Shown here one piece after another: positions 1 to 12,800 of a stretch of DNA of 64,000 bases. Source of the stretch: Gonium pectorale. Taxonomy: Eukaryota > Chlorophyta > Chlorophyceae > Chlamydomonadales > Volvocaceae. A program made the position numbers and the translations under genes. Every line of letters starts with the position of its first letter. Positions within the stretch are counted from its first letter, which is position 1. The notes beneath the pieces are model-generated. The model did not search any database and was not told the DNA's origin. It was given only the letters and a program-made list of their open reading frames with translations. Location: NCBI GenBank assembly GCA_001584585.1, contig LSYV01000009.1:572758-636757 (forward strand), given 5' to 3'.

Positions 1-133
1 ACCGAGCAGCCCACCGCCGCCCCTGAGGTCACCGAGCAGCCCACCGCCGCCCCTGAGGTTACCGAGCAGCCCACCGCCGCCCCTGAGGTCACTGAGCAGC
101 CCACCGCCGCCCCTGAGGTCACCGAGCAGCCCA
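1..133 (+). repeat. 30-bp coding minisatellite (TEQPTAAPEV unit)
   Basis: Four near-perfect 30-bp units (1-30, 31-60, 61-90, 91-120), differing only at single silent positions, followed by a truncated fifth (121-133). The unit length is a multiple of three, so copy-number change would keep frame. The array probably continues upstream of the window. Confidence 0.95.
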
Positions 134-1240
134 CGATGCAGCCAGAGATCAGCGGTTGCCAGCTGCTTGGCGACAGCGGCAACATGCTGGAAGCTTTGTT
201 AGCAAACGTTGTTAGCGCCCAGGTAAACATGCGTCGAGAGGACCCAGGATGCGGAGAAAACACATTTGCACCATTATATTGGTGTGGCCTTTTTGATGCC
301 TGAGGCAGGCATCACCGCCTATATGTGAGAGAACGTATCTTACGTCCACCGTAGCTTTCGAACATTATCATCCTGGTAACCCTTTGTTAGCAGCCTGAAT
401 CCATTATTTCTGTCCTGCTCCCTCCCGGGCGCTTTCCCCACCTCGCCGCCCCCGCAGTTCAAGCACTCGGGCACTTCGCGGCTGTCCCTGTCGGGCACGG
501 ACCTAGTAGTCGACATCAGCATTCAAGACGGCACGCTCCAGGCGGGCCAAGTCATAGCATACCAGGTATTCCCCTCGGAAGCTGCTTTCCAGGCGGCGAT
601 TGGCCTGCCGGCCAAGTGCGCGCGGATCTCCCCGGGGCGTTTGGAGCGGCAGTCGAGCTACTCCGACCTCAGCACCGCCCGCATCATGTACGACCTGTCG
701 GCGCTCGCCGTGCCACGCTGCACAGCGACCCGGCTCTTCCTGACGGTGCACCTGGACGTGGTAAGCCGTTGATCAACATGCATCGTGTGGTTGTAGCAGG
801 CCAAGGCGCAGGGAACCTGGCCATGAGCGACCCATGGGTCCATAATGGCTGAACTGTACAGGATAGGGAAGGGCTGATGCTACGCCCGGCAGGCGGCACA
901 TTCTACGCTGTATCCACGCACCGGCTTGGTTTTGGAGGAGTAAGGCTTGACACGTGTAGTGCCTCGTTAGACGGTTCCATTTGCTGACGCTCTTGGCGTG
1001 AACCGGATGCACCATTTCCACGTACCGACCTCGTTTTGACGTGGGCGGGCCTACCACGGACACCCTCCTTGCTTTCGACAGGTCGGATCTGATCGAGCCC
1101 GCGACACCGCCTTTGTGGCGTCGAAGATGGTGACAAGGAACTTCGCCAACGACTACAACCCACCATGCTCTCCGTCCATGCTTTCGGGAAACAGCTGGTT
1201 TGGTTTCACACCGTTCAAAGTGAAGTGCGGCTGCCAGTAA
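1..1240 (+). CDS. 3' end of a TEQPTAAPEV-repeat protein with a Cys-bearing C-terminal domain (partial, unknown function)
   Basis: Exons <1-222, 458-760 and 1082-1240 (stop TAA 1238-1240), all joined in phase 0 with GT-AG borders. The 5' part lies outside the window. The visible start is a Thr/Pro/Ala/Glu-rich tandem repeat of ten residues (TEQPTAAPEV). It leads into about 175 residues of non-repetitive sequence with scattered cysteines, ending in a Cys-Gly-Cys-Gln C-terminus after a Gly/Phe-rich patch (GNSWFGF). The layout of a Pro-rich spacer followed by a compact Cys-containing domain is reminiscent of volvocine extracellular-matrix proteins. However, I see no diagnostic pherophorin or peptidase motif, so the function is unknown. 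The reading frame and exon structure are well supported by phase continuity and by the collapse of the open frame at each proposed donor. Confidence 0.75.
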
Positions 1241-1364
1241 CTTGTCCTGCCATCTGGGGCGCTTCCGGTGCCCGAGCGAGTACCGGCGGCATGTCACGCA
1301 CGCGAAAGCCGTTTCGAGCGTTGGCTACCATTGGTTTCGGCCCGTGTACGACTGGCCTCTGTGC

Positions 1365-1790
1365 TTAGTGTGGCAGTGCCTCTCTGTGTGCCCTGCCTAC
1401 GCCTCGACCGCAGTTGATGTCGTGCCGATGCCGGAAGCTCGGAGCTTATGCACTGCACAGATCGTGTAAAGGCCATCGCAGGGTTAGCGTAGTTATCGTA
1501 TCGATGCACCGTACCGGTACATGGCAGGTTGGCTGTCTAGATAGGCTCTCGGGGCATATGAAGCAGGAGTAGAAGCAGGGCCTTTCTTTCGTCTTCAATA
1601 CTTGCAAGACAAGCACATGTCTGGTGGATGCATGTTCGTACCGAAACGCCGCGCATTCGCAGCGCGTATGGTACGCCTGGGTTTGCTGTCTTGAGGTCCC
1701 ATAGCCATCAGCATTTCTGCGGTTAGTGGTTGAACGGCGTTCGCTTGGCGATCCAAGCAGCCTATGTAATGTAATTGACATACCACGTGC
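1365..1790 (+). repeat. Diverged direct repeat, copy A (3'-UTR-like)
   Basis: Colinear with 2460-2870. Shared islands in the same order include GCACTGCACAG (1450/2521), GCCATCGCAGGGTTAGCG (1472/2546), TTGGCTGTCT (1529/2593), GTCCCATAGCCATCA (about 1696/2774) and GATCCAAGCA (about 1750/2829). Small indels separate them. Copy A covers the likely 3' end of the first gene, including its TGTAA signals. Confidence 0.8.
1765..1774 (+). terminator. Putative poly(A) signal (overlapping double TGTAA) of the first gene
   Basis: TGTAATGTAA lies about 525 nt after the stop codon at 1240. TGTAA is the usual poly(A) signal in volvocine algae. A single TGTAA at 1465-1469 is an alternative that would give a 3' UTR of about 240 nt. 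Confidence 0.4.
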
Positions 1791-2459
1791 ATCTCCGCCT
1801 CACGTACTTCTCGCCTGAACTTTGCACCAGAAGCTCTGGTATGGCATCTGTTACTGTTATGTATGAAACCAACTGTGCTGCGGGAGTCGAAAGAAGCAGC
1901 TCACAAGCTAGCCTCACATTAACCAAGCTTTGCGGGCTGGGAAGAGGGAATGGAAACACAAGCCACAAAAGGCAGCTCACTACCTAGCCTCGCGAGGACA
2001 GTCAATTGGGGAGAATGGCAAACGGCGGTACCAATGACTGTGATGAGGCACGAAGGCAAGAGACAACAATCCACGTCGCAGGCGCTTCCACAGTCATCCA
2101 CGAATGGTGGTATGGCAATGCCAATACGGGTTGGAGACGCGCGAACCGCTGCCTGCATAATGCCTATGCAAGCCTAAACACCAGCGACCCGTGGGTCACA
2201 TCTGTGTTCTTGCTATGGAAAACCCCGCATTGCATTTCAGGTTGGGGTTAGCACGGCTTCCGACAGACAGGTGATCGACGCATAAGGCACGAGCAAGCAA
2301 CGTAGCCGGGGTCCATGTGCCGCTCCCCTGATGTGACTAAGTTGTGTCCTTGAAGGGGTTTGCACTATCCTTCAGGGTCCAACTACCGCCCTGAGTAGGT
2401 GATCCGCGCACGGTGACGCACATTCGACGAAGTATATTGGTGGCCGTCGCCCGACTTTG

Positions 2460-2870
2460 GGCATGCACGGTGAGCCACAGCTTTACCTGCGCCGCCACCG
2501 CAGTATCTGCTGATACCGTAGCACTGCACAGGAAACGTGCAGGCCGCCATCGCAGGGTTAGCGCAATCAATTGCAGCAATGCATGGCGCACGTTGGCTGT
2601 CTGGGAAGGCTGCAAGGCTCTCGGAGCATTTGGAGCATTTCAAGTAGAAGTAGGAGCTAATGGCCTTTTTTGTGTGCTTTGATGTTTGCAATGCACGCAC
2701 AATACTGTTGGACGCATGTTTGAACTGGAACGCCGGTACCGGAATCGTCATGCGTAGTCACATGTGGGCTGACGTCCCATAGCCATCACGCTCTTGGGGG
2801 TAAGTGGTTGCACGGCAGTAGGTTTCGGTGATCCAAGCAAGACCAGACCTTGCAATATAATGACATTCCA
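2460..2870 (+). repeat. Diverged direct repeat, copy B
   Basis: Second copy of the block at 1365-1790, about 1.07 kb downstream. No matching coding exons were recognised before it. The position equivalent to the double TGTAA of copy A reads ATATAATG, so the signal appears to be lost. Confidence 0.8.
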
Positions 2871-3659
2871 CGAAGCGGTAACCCCCCCGCTTGATTCCGC
2901 ACTGAAAGCGGAGGAGCTTGTGCGAGACTTATTGTCAACAGCAGGCACCACATCGCACTCGATTGCACTTGTCAACATCCCAGGATCCCGGCACCGGTAA
3001 TAACAGGCGAGCGATGCCGTGCGATCCCTGCCCGTCCCTTAGTGCCGCGATATGTGCCCCCTGTATGTGTCCGAGATGCGATGTTAGGCCTCATGAGGGC
3101 AGCCATGAAGAGTTGACCGCTCCTGACGGACGACAACGGCAAGCGGCTTGGCAGCGCCAATGGCTCCGATAAGGCACGAGTTGGGAGGGCCGACAGTTCC
3201 GCCATGCACTCCACCTTTCGTTGCTGGCATTGTTGCTTGTGGTTCGATCCATGCTACGTCAATGCGCCGATAACCACTCCCCCTGGCACAGGCAGTGGTA
3301 GCCGCGGCTTCATGGCGAATGATTCGGGAATCGGGATCGCCACCACGCTTTTTGCAGTTCGCGGCTACACAAATCCACGCATGAACCGCGCGGCGTTTAT
3401 GCCGCCGGACACGACGCCGCTGCCCACGGCACTGATGTGCCCGGGCCGTACAGCACCAACACGTCGCATTCACCCAACATTGAACGACATGAGCACGGTA
3501 CCGCACGCTGCTCCGATCCGCAACAAGAGCCGCTGCATTCCACCAGAGAAGAGCCCCTGCCTCTGTGCAACCCAGCATGCAGCAAGACCCTTCTGCGAGA
3601 AGAGCAAAGCGCCTGCCGTCCAGGCCTCGTCCATGACGCATGCTGGTGGACCCACGGCA

Positions 3660-6484
3660 TCAGCTCACGACGGGCACGGGATCGTCACCCGAGCGCCAGT
3701 ACACGGCCAGGTCGTCCCGGGCGGATCTGAGCTTCTGCAGCAATGCCTGGAACCCGTCGTCTTGAGCGGCAGGGTTGGCGCCCACTTCCAAGCTCTGCAT
3801 GCGGAGGGAAGGAAACTTGGGTGTGGACCCGCAATTCGTGCGAGCGTGCTCCAGCTAATCAGCAGGCCTGACAGGCAGACAGAGCTGGCGCACGCGTCAT
3901 CAAATGCACCAAGCAACCGAACCTTGAGTTTGGGCGCACCGCCCTCTGCCAGCGCGCCAAACAGAGGCCCCGCATCCGCGGAGGCGAGGCCAGTGCCCGA
4001 TATGCACAGCTCCTCCAGGCTACCCCAGCCGCCGGCGGAGAGGCTGGAGGCCAGGGCGGCTGCACCGGAGGCGCGCAGCGGGCAGCCAACCAGGCTGAGG
4101 TGCTGCAGACCCGGCATCCGTGACAGGGCCTCGACCGCGAGGGGTCCGGCCTGAGGGCAAGGCAAGGAGACGGGACAGCTGGGCCACAGGCAAGCACAGG
4201 TGCCGAGTCCCACTGCCTTTGACTCAACACGGCGACAAAAGCACGCCCTCTCAAGGAACACGGCATCCACATGGAAAAAGGTGGCATAATTGCCGTCGGA
4301 TATTAAATACAACCGGAGGGGCAGCCCACCTGAGTGGCTGAGAGGTCCAGATGCGGCAGCGCCTCCGCGCCGCGGCTCTCTAGCGCTCGGGCAAGCCGCG
4401 CCACCTCCCCGTCCGCCACCGACCCGTTCGCCGCCAGGCTCAGGGACGCAAGCGTTGCACCGGCGGTGAAGGCGCTGGAGAGGGCAGCACTGCGGCCATA
4501 GAGCGGACGGGACAGACCATGTGCCAGCGCGTAAGCGTAGCAGCTCCAGGTTGTGACGGAAGAAGAACACTGCAACAAATGATGTACAGAGCGTCAGGCA
4601 CCATGGACCTCATGCCCCGTCATTACACCCGCCGATAAGGCGGAAATGTAACTCAGCAGTACAAAATGGCGCCCCAAAAAGATTTCAGTAGTACAGCTTG
4701 GCTCCATACGCGCACCCTGTACATCACACATGCTGTGCACTGCAGGAGCTGAAGGAACCTGCACCCAGCGACGTTGCCTCTACAACCCATAGCACCCAAC
4801 GAAGTTCCTGCTTCTGACAGCGACACCCACATGGTCTTGGGCCCCAGGCCGCAGTCCCCAAGGTCCAGTTGCAGTTTAGGGCGGCCGCCCTCCGCCGCAT
4901 CGCTGGCGCTGGCCGCCAGCCCGCCCGCCAGCTCCTCGCCGCCCTCATCGCCCAGTTCCGTCCCTCGGAGGTGCAGCTCGCGCAGTTGTGCAGCGCTCTG
5001 TGCGGGGCAAGCAAAGCATGTCAGGCGATCAAGGTCCCGACGGGTTTGCCTCCCGTCGACGTCAGAACAGGGCAACTACGCCTGACGCCCCACTTTCAAC
5101 TTGCTCTGACTGGCCACTAAGCAATTGAGTAATACAGCTTTGCGCAGCTCAGGCTGCTTCAATGGGCGCCATGTCGCTGGGTGGCATGCAAACACAGGTC
5201 CCCACCTGCAGCAGTGCCCGCAGCGCCCCGCCGCCCTCGGGCCCGAGCTGGTTGCCATCCAGGCGGAGCACCACCAGGCGGCCGCAGTTGGGCGACTCCG
5301 CCAAGGCACGGACACCCGCCGCAGTCACGCCACAGCCCTGCAGCTCCAGCGTCGCCAGGCCGGCCCACGCGACTACTGGCACCGGCGGTGCCGTTGGGCC
5401 GTCGCCGGGCACAGGCGCGCCGTTGCATAGGGCAGCCAGGCCCGCGTCTCCCAGCTTGGGGTTGGCGCTGAGCACCAGGTGGGAGAGGGAGGCGCAGGCG
5501 GTCAGGGCACCGGCCAGCGCTGCGGCGCCGTGAGCCCCGACGCCCTGGCCCGGCAACGAGTCGGAGGGAGGAGGTGGGTATGTGGTCCGTGCGGTGCCCG
5601 CGGAGACGCCGACGCGGGGAATGGCAACAATGGGGCGCAGCCGGCCTGCCAGCCGCCAAATTGTGACGCCAAGGCAATCCGTCATCGTGATGGGCACATA
5701 ACCCTGGATCACAGCGCACGGCTTGCAGCCCTCCCTACTGGGCATCGCTTGCCAGCATCGGTACCGCCCACCACAGCACCACTCTGCACTGTGCGGTATT
5801 ATCCTGCCATACCTTGCCCGTCAAGTCAAGCCGCGTGAGGCTGCTGCTGCTTGCCACGCCGCGCGCGAGCGCCTCCACGCCCTCGTCCCCCAGGCCGGCG
5901 TCGCCAACACACAGCGCCCGCAGACTGCCAGAGCCCGCGAGCATGTCAGCGAGCAGGGCCGCTGTGCGGGGGACCAGCGCGTGGCTGCTTGCGTACAGCT
6001 CCGTCAGGTGCGTGTTGTTGCGCATGGCGCGGACCAGCGCCGCGACATCCTGCGGAAGCCGGCACGGGTAACCAAGTGCACAGTGGGAACGCTAGGGCGG
6101 CATGACTCCTGGGACGGTGTGCATGCGAGCCGGGGTTGTGAAGGCGGTGCACGATCGCACTGACCATGTCCATTCCAAAGATTGCAAATAGAGTGGACAT
6201 GGCGAGGGTGCCGTACGACAGGGTATGTCCACACAACCCGCCGATGGCGGCGGGGTGCGGGGTGTAACAGTGCCGCTAGCCATAAGCAAGCCGCAATGTC
6301 CATGATCTTGTGGCGCCCCGCTTACATCGTGATTGAAGCGCCGTTGCCGCAGTATTGTGAGAGATTCCAGCTTGGGGTCATTGCTGGAAATCCGTTGCAC
6401 GAGGTCATCGATACCGCGGCTTCCTGCCTGCCCCCACGCCATGGCTCTTGCACCTGGGTTTAGGAACTGGCAGTCTGTCTTCAA
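3660..6484 (-). CDS. Leucine-rich-repeat (ribonuclease-inhibitor-like) protein
   Basis: Seven exons in transcript order: 6484-6326, 6049-5813, 5544-5206, 4997-4831, 4489-4330, 4150-3923, 3794-3660 (stop TGA 3662-3660). They encode about 474 residues. All phases match, including the phase-2 junction 4831/4489. The protein is almost entirely LRRs of the long (about 28-residue) RNI/NOD type, with units such as LRALCVGDAGLGDEGVEAL, LTRLDLTGKGVGAHGAAAL and LHLRGTELGDEGGEEL. Such proteins form a curved solenoid for protein binding. No kinase, F-box, NACHT or signal-peptide region is visible, so the partner is unknown. The first Met (6484) gives residues MKTDCQ; a second Met 14 codons later is possible. 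It is divergent from the TRP gene, 341 bp away. Confidence 0.85.
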
Positions 6485-6825
6485 CGGCGCGCTATACTTG
6501 TATAACAGAAATCAAAAGATAGTGCAACACTATGTTAAATATTGTGGCGTGTTACATAACGGGTTGGCTGGACCTCCGCGGAATACGGTCAGCCTTGGAT
6601 GTGGATTGCGTGCGCTCCTGGCCTACCTCAATAACTATGATGGTTGTGATTCTACGTGCCATTTTTGCTTCCTTGCTATGTGATGTTACAGGACTGTCAG
6701 GTCGTGACCCGCCTAAGCCTCGCATTCCACCTGTAGTGGCACACAGCGGGCTACACAGCAAACTACAGTAAGTGTTGCATATATGGAAAATGAACTGGAG
6801 TCCTTGAAGCGCGCCGGAGGTGACG
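6485..6825. promoter_or_regulatory. Divergent promoter region between the LRR gene (-) and TRP gene (+)
   Basis: 341 bp between the two start codons, clearly AT-richer than the flanking exons. CATATAT near 6778 could serve the plus gene and the TATAC/GTATAAC cluster near 6494-6508 the minus gene. No experimentally known motif is claimed. Confidence 0.4.
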
Positions 6826-9800
6826 ATGGACCCAGGAGACGGCTCTCCAGCGGCAACGTCGGGGGACATCAAGGCAGCGCCTGAGGGGCCCTTCGCGCGC
6901 AGCAGCACGGCCTGGCAGCAGGCAGGGCCCACGGGCGCTGGAGAGGGGTCAACGGGCCCAGACGGCCAGGACCATGTCCAGGCCTGGAGCGTTAGGGCAG
7001 CGGCCAGCTCCAACGCGGCACTTATCCCTACCCGCCCACCCGGAAGCAGTGCGCCAGCAGGGGGCTACATCGGCGACCCGGCAGCTGGCCCAGGGTCCCC
7101 TCGGCCCCCTCTCCGCGTCGCCTCTCAGCTCTCAACAGCCAGCCCCGCTGCGAACAGCATCAGCGGCTCCGTCAGGCTCGGATCCGGCAGGGTCTCGAGC
7201 ACGCGCCTAACACCTAACATCCGCGGCGAAGCCGCGCTGACACTGCCACTCCCGACGCCAGCGGACACATCCGGCCGGCCGCCGTCCCGGCTGCGCCAGG
7301 ACCCCATACCATCCGCAGCGGTGGCCGAGCACGCCCTGTTGCCCTCCCCGCCGCCTGCGCCAGCAAGCCGCAGCGCCACCTCCGGGGTCGTGGCGTCTAT
7401 AGGCGCCACGGGCAGCATCACTGCCGGCAGCATTCAACCCGGCGTGAAGGCTGGGAGTTCGCACAAGCTGACGGGGCTGCTCGGCGCGGGGCTGCCAGCA
7501 GCTTCGGAGTCCGGCGGGGAGGCAGGAATCGCCCCGCTGGCGTGCACCCTGCGCAGCCAGGGCTTGGCGGGCAGTAGCGGCGCGGCGCTACGGCCGGCCA
7601 TGTGCGCCTTCCCGAACGCAGGTGTGGGGTGGGGGGCGCCTTCAATACCACGTGAACACATTTCCGCACATGGGTTGCAGTTCGCACGAAATTGGTGCAC
7701 TAGATACACGGTATCGTGTCTGTCTGGTTTACAAGGGGTGTCCTGGTGCAGCATGCCCTCATGGAAACTTTCTATGCACACAGGAGTGGAAAGAGTGCGA
7801 AGGTGACAGGCCAGGCCACTGAACCATGGGTCCCACCAGCTCTCACTCCACGCCACTCCACACCACTCCGCACCCTTCCATTGGCCGCTCGTCGGCCCGG
7901 CCGCGCAGATCCCGACTATGACGAGACGCGCGTTGCCGAGGCGGCCGAGCTGGCCGCTAAGTTCGGCGGCCTGTGGCTGCGGGCTGCGCTGCCGCACCGG
8001 CCACCCGCGCCCCATTCTCTGATGGTGGTCACGGTACGGCACGTGGACGGCAACCTCAGCTTGGTGCACGCAGATAACATGCGGCCGCTGGAGCCGGGCT
8101 GCTCACTGTTCACGGGCGACGAGGCGACCCTGACGGCCGCGCACCCCCAGCTGCCGCGCGGGCTCCACTACGTGCCCGCCAACATGTACGACTGGGGTAC
8201 GGCAGAGCCCCGCTACATGACGGTGCACTTCGCCGCCCCCGGCCGGCTATTCGTGCTGTTACCGGAGGACACTGTGGAGCCCAGGTGCGGCCCCATGGTG
8301 CCATGGATGATGTAAGAATGCATGGGGCCCGAGCGGGGCGATATGACCGCCAGACCGTTGCGCTCAATTTGCTCGCTTGACTCTTGGCGTTCCAAGAGCG
8401 GCGCTGCAGCTCATCGCCGGCTAGTGCAGGTTTTTCAGTCTTGCTGAGGTTGACAAGGGGCCGTGTTGGTGCATTAGCGCGATGGGGCTTCGTGCCGGTG
8501 GATCCCGTGTCCTTGCCGGCCGATAGGAGTATACTGTAGTCTGCTCTCACCCATCATGCATTTAGAGCACACCAACGTGTGCCAAGCACAGTGAGCGCAA
8601 GGGCCGTGCGCCGCCTCCGAGCAGCATTTGCGCTGGGTACTACCGTACCTCGCCCTTTGTCTTACCCCTGGTTACGCCTTACCCCACACACGGGGCCATG
8701 TCGCCTCGCAGGTGGCTGCGTGAGCAATTCTTCAAGCTCCGAGAGCCACTGTACGGCATCAAGGTACATTAATGCTGCAGTGATGGTCAGCTTCCCAACC
8801 TGCTCTATCGTGACCATGGTCGCAACCACAAACGGTAGCCCGAGGCCATGCCAACCTATGCAGCTCACACTGCCCCTTTGGGGGCTTCCGGCCGGGTTGC
8901 TGGCTCGCTACGTGGTTGCCTGCCATTGTTCTGAGCACGCTGCAAGCATTTCCCCGGCACGGCCCTCGTTTCACATACACGCCAACGGTGCCCTCAAAAA
9001 TGAGCAAGCGGGGTGCAGGTGTATGTGTACTGTGTAGATGTCGTTGCACTGTCAGACTCGCGCCGTTGCGCCGTTTGCTCAAGCAGCTTCTGGCCTGCAG
9101 GTATGCCTTCGCTGTGACTGGCACGAGACCCGCATCAGCGAGGCGGTCATGCGCATCCTCACCGCCTCACGGAAGAGCGACAAGGCGGGCAACCTGGTCG
9201 TGTACAAGTCCAAGCGGGTGAGGGCTCGCCGCAGGGGCAGGCGTGCAGGTTTCTGCGGATGTTATGGAACTGGGATGCAGACAAGTGCCGTGGCTACCCG
9301 GCGTGTTTGACCCTTTCCCGGCGTCGCCGCTCCCCACCCTTACTCCTCTGCCGCCAGCTCTACCGCGCGGGCGATGTGGCGTACCTTGGCGGCGTCCCCA
9401 CGGCCCATTTCGCCGACAGCATGTACGTCCTGTGCGCCGCCTCGGCATCCGAGTGCGAGGTGCAGGTGGGCTCGGCTGCGAAGGGGATCAGAGGGATGGC
9501 AGAGCTCCGTCCTGCCCAGACAGGCCGTACCATGCCAGCGCGACGGGTCGTACTGTGCGGCAGCTCGGTTTGGGCCTTTCCGCGACAAGACACCGCGCGC
9601 GAGGCGGCGCTTGTGGTGTTTGCACGGTGCGGTGCCGCTCCATGTTGGTGTGACGAGAGGCCGCTTCTGCGCGCAGCAGTAACGGCGCTGTCCGGGTGGG
9701 CTGTCACGCAGTTCCCGCCCACCCATGGGCCCTTGCCTGGTGTGCTGTCCGTTGCCTCCTCCAGATGGATGCGCGGGTGGCGGGCCCCGCAAAGACGGAG

Positions 9801-12800
9801 AACATCAGCGACTGGGCGGTGTGGTACCCGCGCATGCTCAAATCCATCAGGCGGAACCGCCTTGAGGACGTGCGCCTGCTGCTCAAGTCGGGTGAGCGCC
9901 CCCACCGACCCGGAACCCTTGCCACAGAAACCTCAGCGAAATGGCATGTGCCCAACGCTCTTAACCATGGACTGTTGCTGACTTCATGTGTTTGCCGGGT
10001 ATGGGTTGCCTTGCGTGCATGGGATCGGCGCACCGGCCCAGGATGGGGGCGCGGGCTCCCCTGCGCCTCAGCGGCACCTTGCCTCATCGGGGCGCCGTGC
10101 GCAGCTGCGCTGTCAGGTGCCCAGCACCCCCCTGAGCTCTCAAGCTGACCCCGCCTTTCACGGTCGAGCCCTGAATTCCTCATTATGTCTTTGTGCTCGC
10201 CCTCTGTTCGCAGACGCCTGGACTCAGCGGCCCTTCCGCAGCGACCCCATCAGCTGGCTGCCGCCCGATGAGGTGGAGGAGCGGGGCAAGGGCGGCGCCT
10301 CGCCGCTGACGTCCGACCTGGCTGTTGCAAACGGCAACGTGGAGATGCTGGCGCTGCTGGTGTCGCAGTGCCACTGCCAGCTGAGTGTCCGCGGCCTGCG
10401 GCTGCTGATGCACAAGTGGGAGGAGGTGCCGGCGGCGCACGGCGGCGCTCTGGTGAGGTGCCACTGCAGCGCACACGGGTTTATAATCGGGGATGGGCGG
10501 GGTCGCCAGGTCTGCTGCGCTGCATCCTTGGGCAGTGTGTGGGGACAGCGGCCGTCACGCTTTGGCTTGCAACCGGTACATGTACGGTCACAGCACACTT
10601 GCAGCGCACATCATGAAGTCTGTCTTCCTCCCCCAACCCCTCCCCCAAACGGCGTGGCCGCCGGACGGGCGAACGCAGCTGGCGTCCAGTTTCCTCTATC
10701 AAACCCTGTCTCGTTTAAACCCCCAACCCCGGCCCCGGCAATCGCTTGGCGGCCAGGAGCTTCTGCTCGTCTACTTGCGCCGATGCCCACGGCCGCTGGG
10801 CACCCTGGCGTGCTTCCTCAACACGCTGCGGCGGGAGATCGAGAGGCGCGACCGGGCGCGCTCTAGCAGCACCCTGGAGCTGCGGGCCGTCCTGCGGAGG
10901 TTCGAGGAGCTGCAGGTGTGCTGGAAACTAACATCAGCCACCGCAACTCCAGGGTGCAGTGCCCGCAGCTAAAGCACAATCCTCGCGCGCAGCTTTCACG
11001 CGTCACCAAAGTCCCATGCTCTCATGCGCCTGTAGCGGACGCGTCCCGGATCAAAACAAGGTTGTCACTGACAACTATAACACAATCTGCTGAACGATGC
11101 CTCCCCTGGCTGCCTCGTCCCTGCTTGCAGACCCAGCTGCTGTACGCCGTCGCGGATGTGGTGCGGCACGGCGGCCCCGACGGCGCCCGCAGCGGCTCGC
11201 AGTCGCTGTCGTGGCTACAAGGCGTGGTGGACCCCCCGCAGAACCCGCGCCCGGTGGTGCTGTCGGACCACAGCCCGCTGCGCATCGCCTTTGACGACCG
11301 CGACTACGGCTTCATGGCGTCGGTGGTGATGGAGGGCTACACCCGCCAGAAATGGTGCGTCCTGCTAGGCTCCTCGCGCGTGCCTGGAATCCTGGCGACC
11401 TCGAGAGCTGCATGTCAGTATGTGTGTTGGTGGGGATCACAGCGCCCCTGGTAGGCCTGTGGTCCTGCTGGGGGCTACCTGCGGCACGCAGTTGACATAC
11501 ATGGTTGCCCTGCCCCGGGGGCAGCGAGCCCGCACACATGGGCTACACATGGGATACGGTGGTGGTCGCCGCCGAACTAACACGCAGGGACATCACCCCT
11601 TCGACTACCTCTGGAGCTGGGTCCTACAACAACACCATCACTTTCGCGCTTACGCTCTTCGTTTGCGTCGTTCCATTCCAACGCATGGGTATTGCCACAG
11701 GTAGCAGATAGTGCGCGGCATCCGCTTTGCGGACCTGCACACAGATGCCTGCAGCAGCACGCAGCCAACGCCCCACGCAACCTCACCTCATTACGATACA
11801 CTCTCTCCATCCTTCCCCACGCAGGATGGGCGCCGCGTATCTGGCGCTGACCTCCCGCGACGGCACGGGCGGCCTGACCATCCTGGACCCCACCATCCTG
11901 CTCACAGTGATGCATCGAATGGGCTTGTGCGACAACAATGGGATCCTGTCGGCGGCGCTCTTCAACGTCGCGAGGATGTGGTACCTGGCCTCCGTGGTGC
12001 CCGGGGCCTTCATAAACAGCCCCCGGGGCCGCTGGTGGATGCGGCTGTTGGCGGTCACCGCCTTCATCGTCACGTTCAACGTGGTGCGTGATGCGGCCTC
12101 GTCTCGTATGTCGATATTCTTTCTTGCTTCCGCGCTAATTCAGTACGTTAGCGTACTCAGCTGCGGGTTATTTACGGTGCTTGTATCCTGGAGCCGCAAG
12201 TGCCCCACAAGCCAGTTGGGCGGGCCGCTCGGCGCGCAAAAGCTTTGCGGGATACTGCTGCGCGAAGGAACGTGTTGGCGCCCGCATTTCGGTGTTGGCA
12301 AACCTTGACGGTGACTGAAGTCCCTACCATGCCGCAGTGGGGTCCTAAACTCCACCGTATATGCGCCCTCCAGGTCCTGAGCCGCGACGCGGAGGTTGAA
12401 CGCACGAGCACGCTCATCTCGGCGGGTTTCTTCTGCGCTTTTCTCTTGGGCTCACTGGTTGAGGCCGTGGAGACGGTTGCGGTCGCCTATCAGGGCAGCA
12501 TATCCAGGTGGGTCGAAGGCCTCCTGGACGCAGCCCGTGAATTGAAGAACGCACTCGATTGGGATCTCGCGTGCAATGTGCGGAAGTGCTGTGCCGTTGT
12601 TGTGCTACGTGTTGTGCCGTGTAGTGTCGTGCGTTTCCGGCGGGTGCGCCGGCTTTGGTACCTCACGGCAATCATCCGGCGTTGCTATTGCCGTTCGCGC
12701 GCTACAAAACAGCCGCGTACGAGGGGCCGTGCATGCTTGACTGGACTTGGTGAGTCGGGGCGGACTCCTCGGAATGTGCGCACTTCGTATCTCTACTATC

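Larger units (their letters stand above)
1241..3659. other. Intergenic / 3'-UTR region between two convergent genes
   Basis: Contains the 3' UTR of the upstream gene and the duplicated block above. Open frames here lack phase-compatible splice sites or recognisable motifs. I see no TTACA (minus-strand TGTAA) within several hundred bases of the LRR stop, so that gene's poly(A) signal is unassigned. Confidence 0.6.

Noticed and set aside
1..133. CRISPR-like direct repeats
   Set aside because: Contiguous coding minisatellite without spacers, in a eukaryotic gene.
3239..3252. GGTTCGATCC resembling a tRNA B box
   Set aside because: No flanking T-arm stem and no A box or acceptor stem at the right distance.
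3204..4154. 316-codon plus-strand open frame
   Set aside because: Shadow of GC-rich minus-strand LRR exons; the minus strand has phase-consistent exons and family motifs.
11700..11760. Possible extra TRP exon after GGTAGCAG
   Set aside because: Entering it from the phase-2 donor at 11354 creates an immediate stop; the exon at 11825 joins cleanly.
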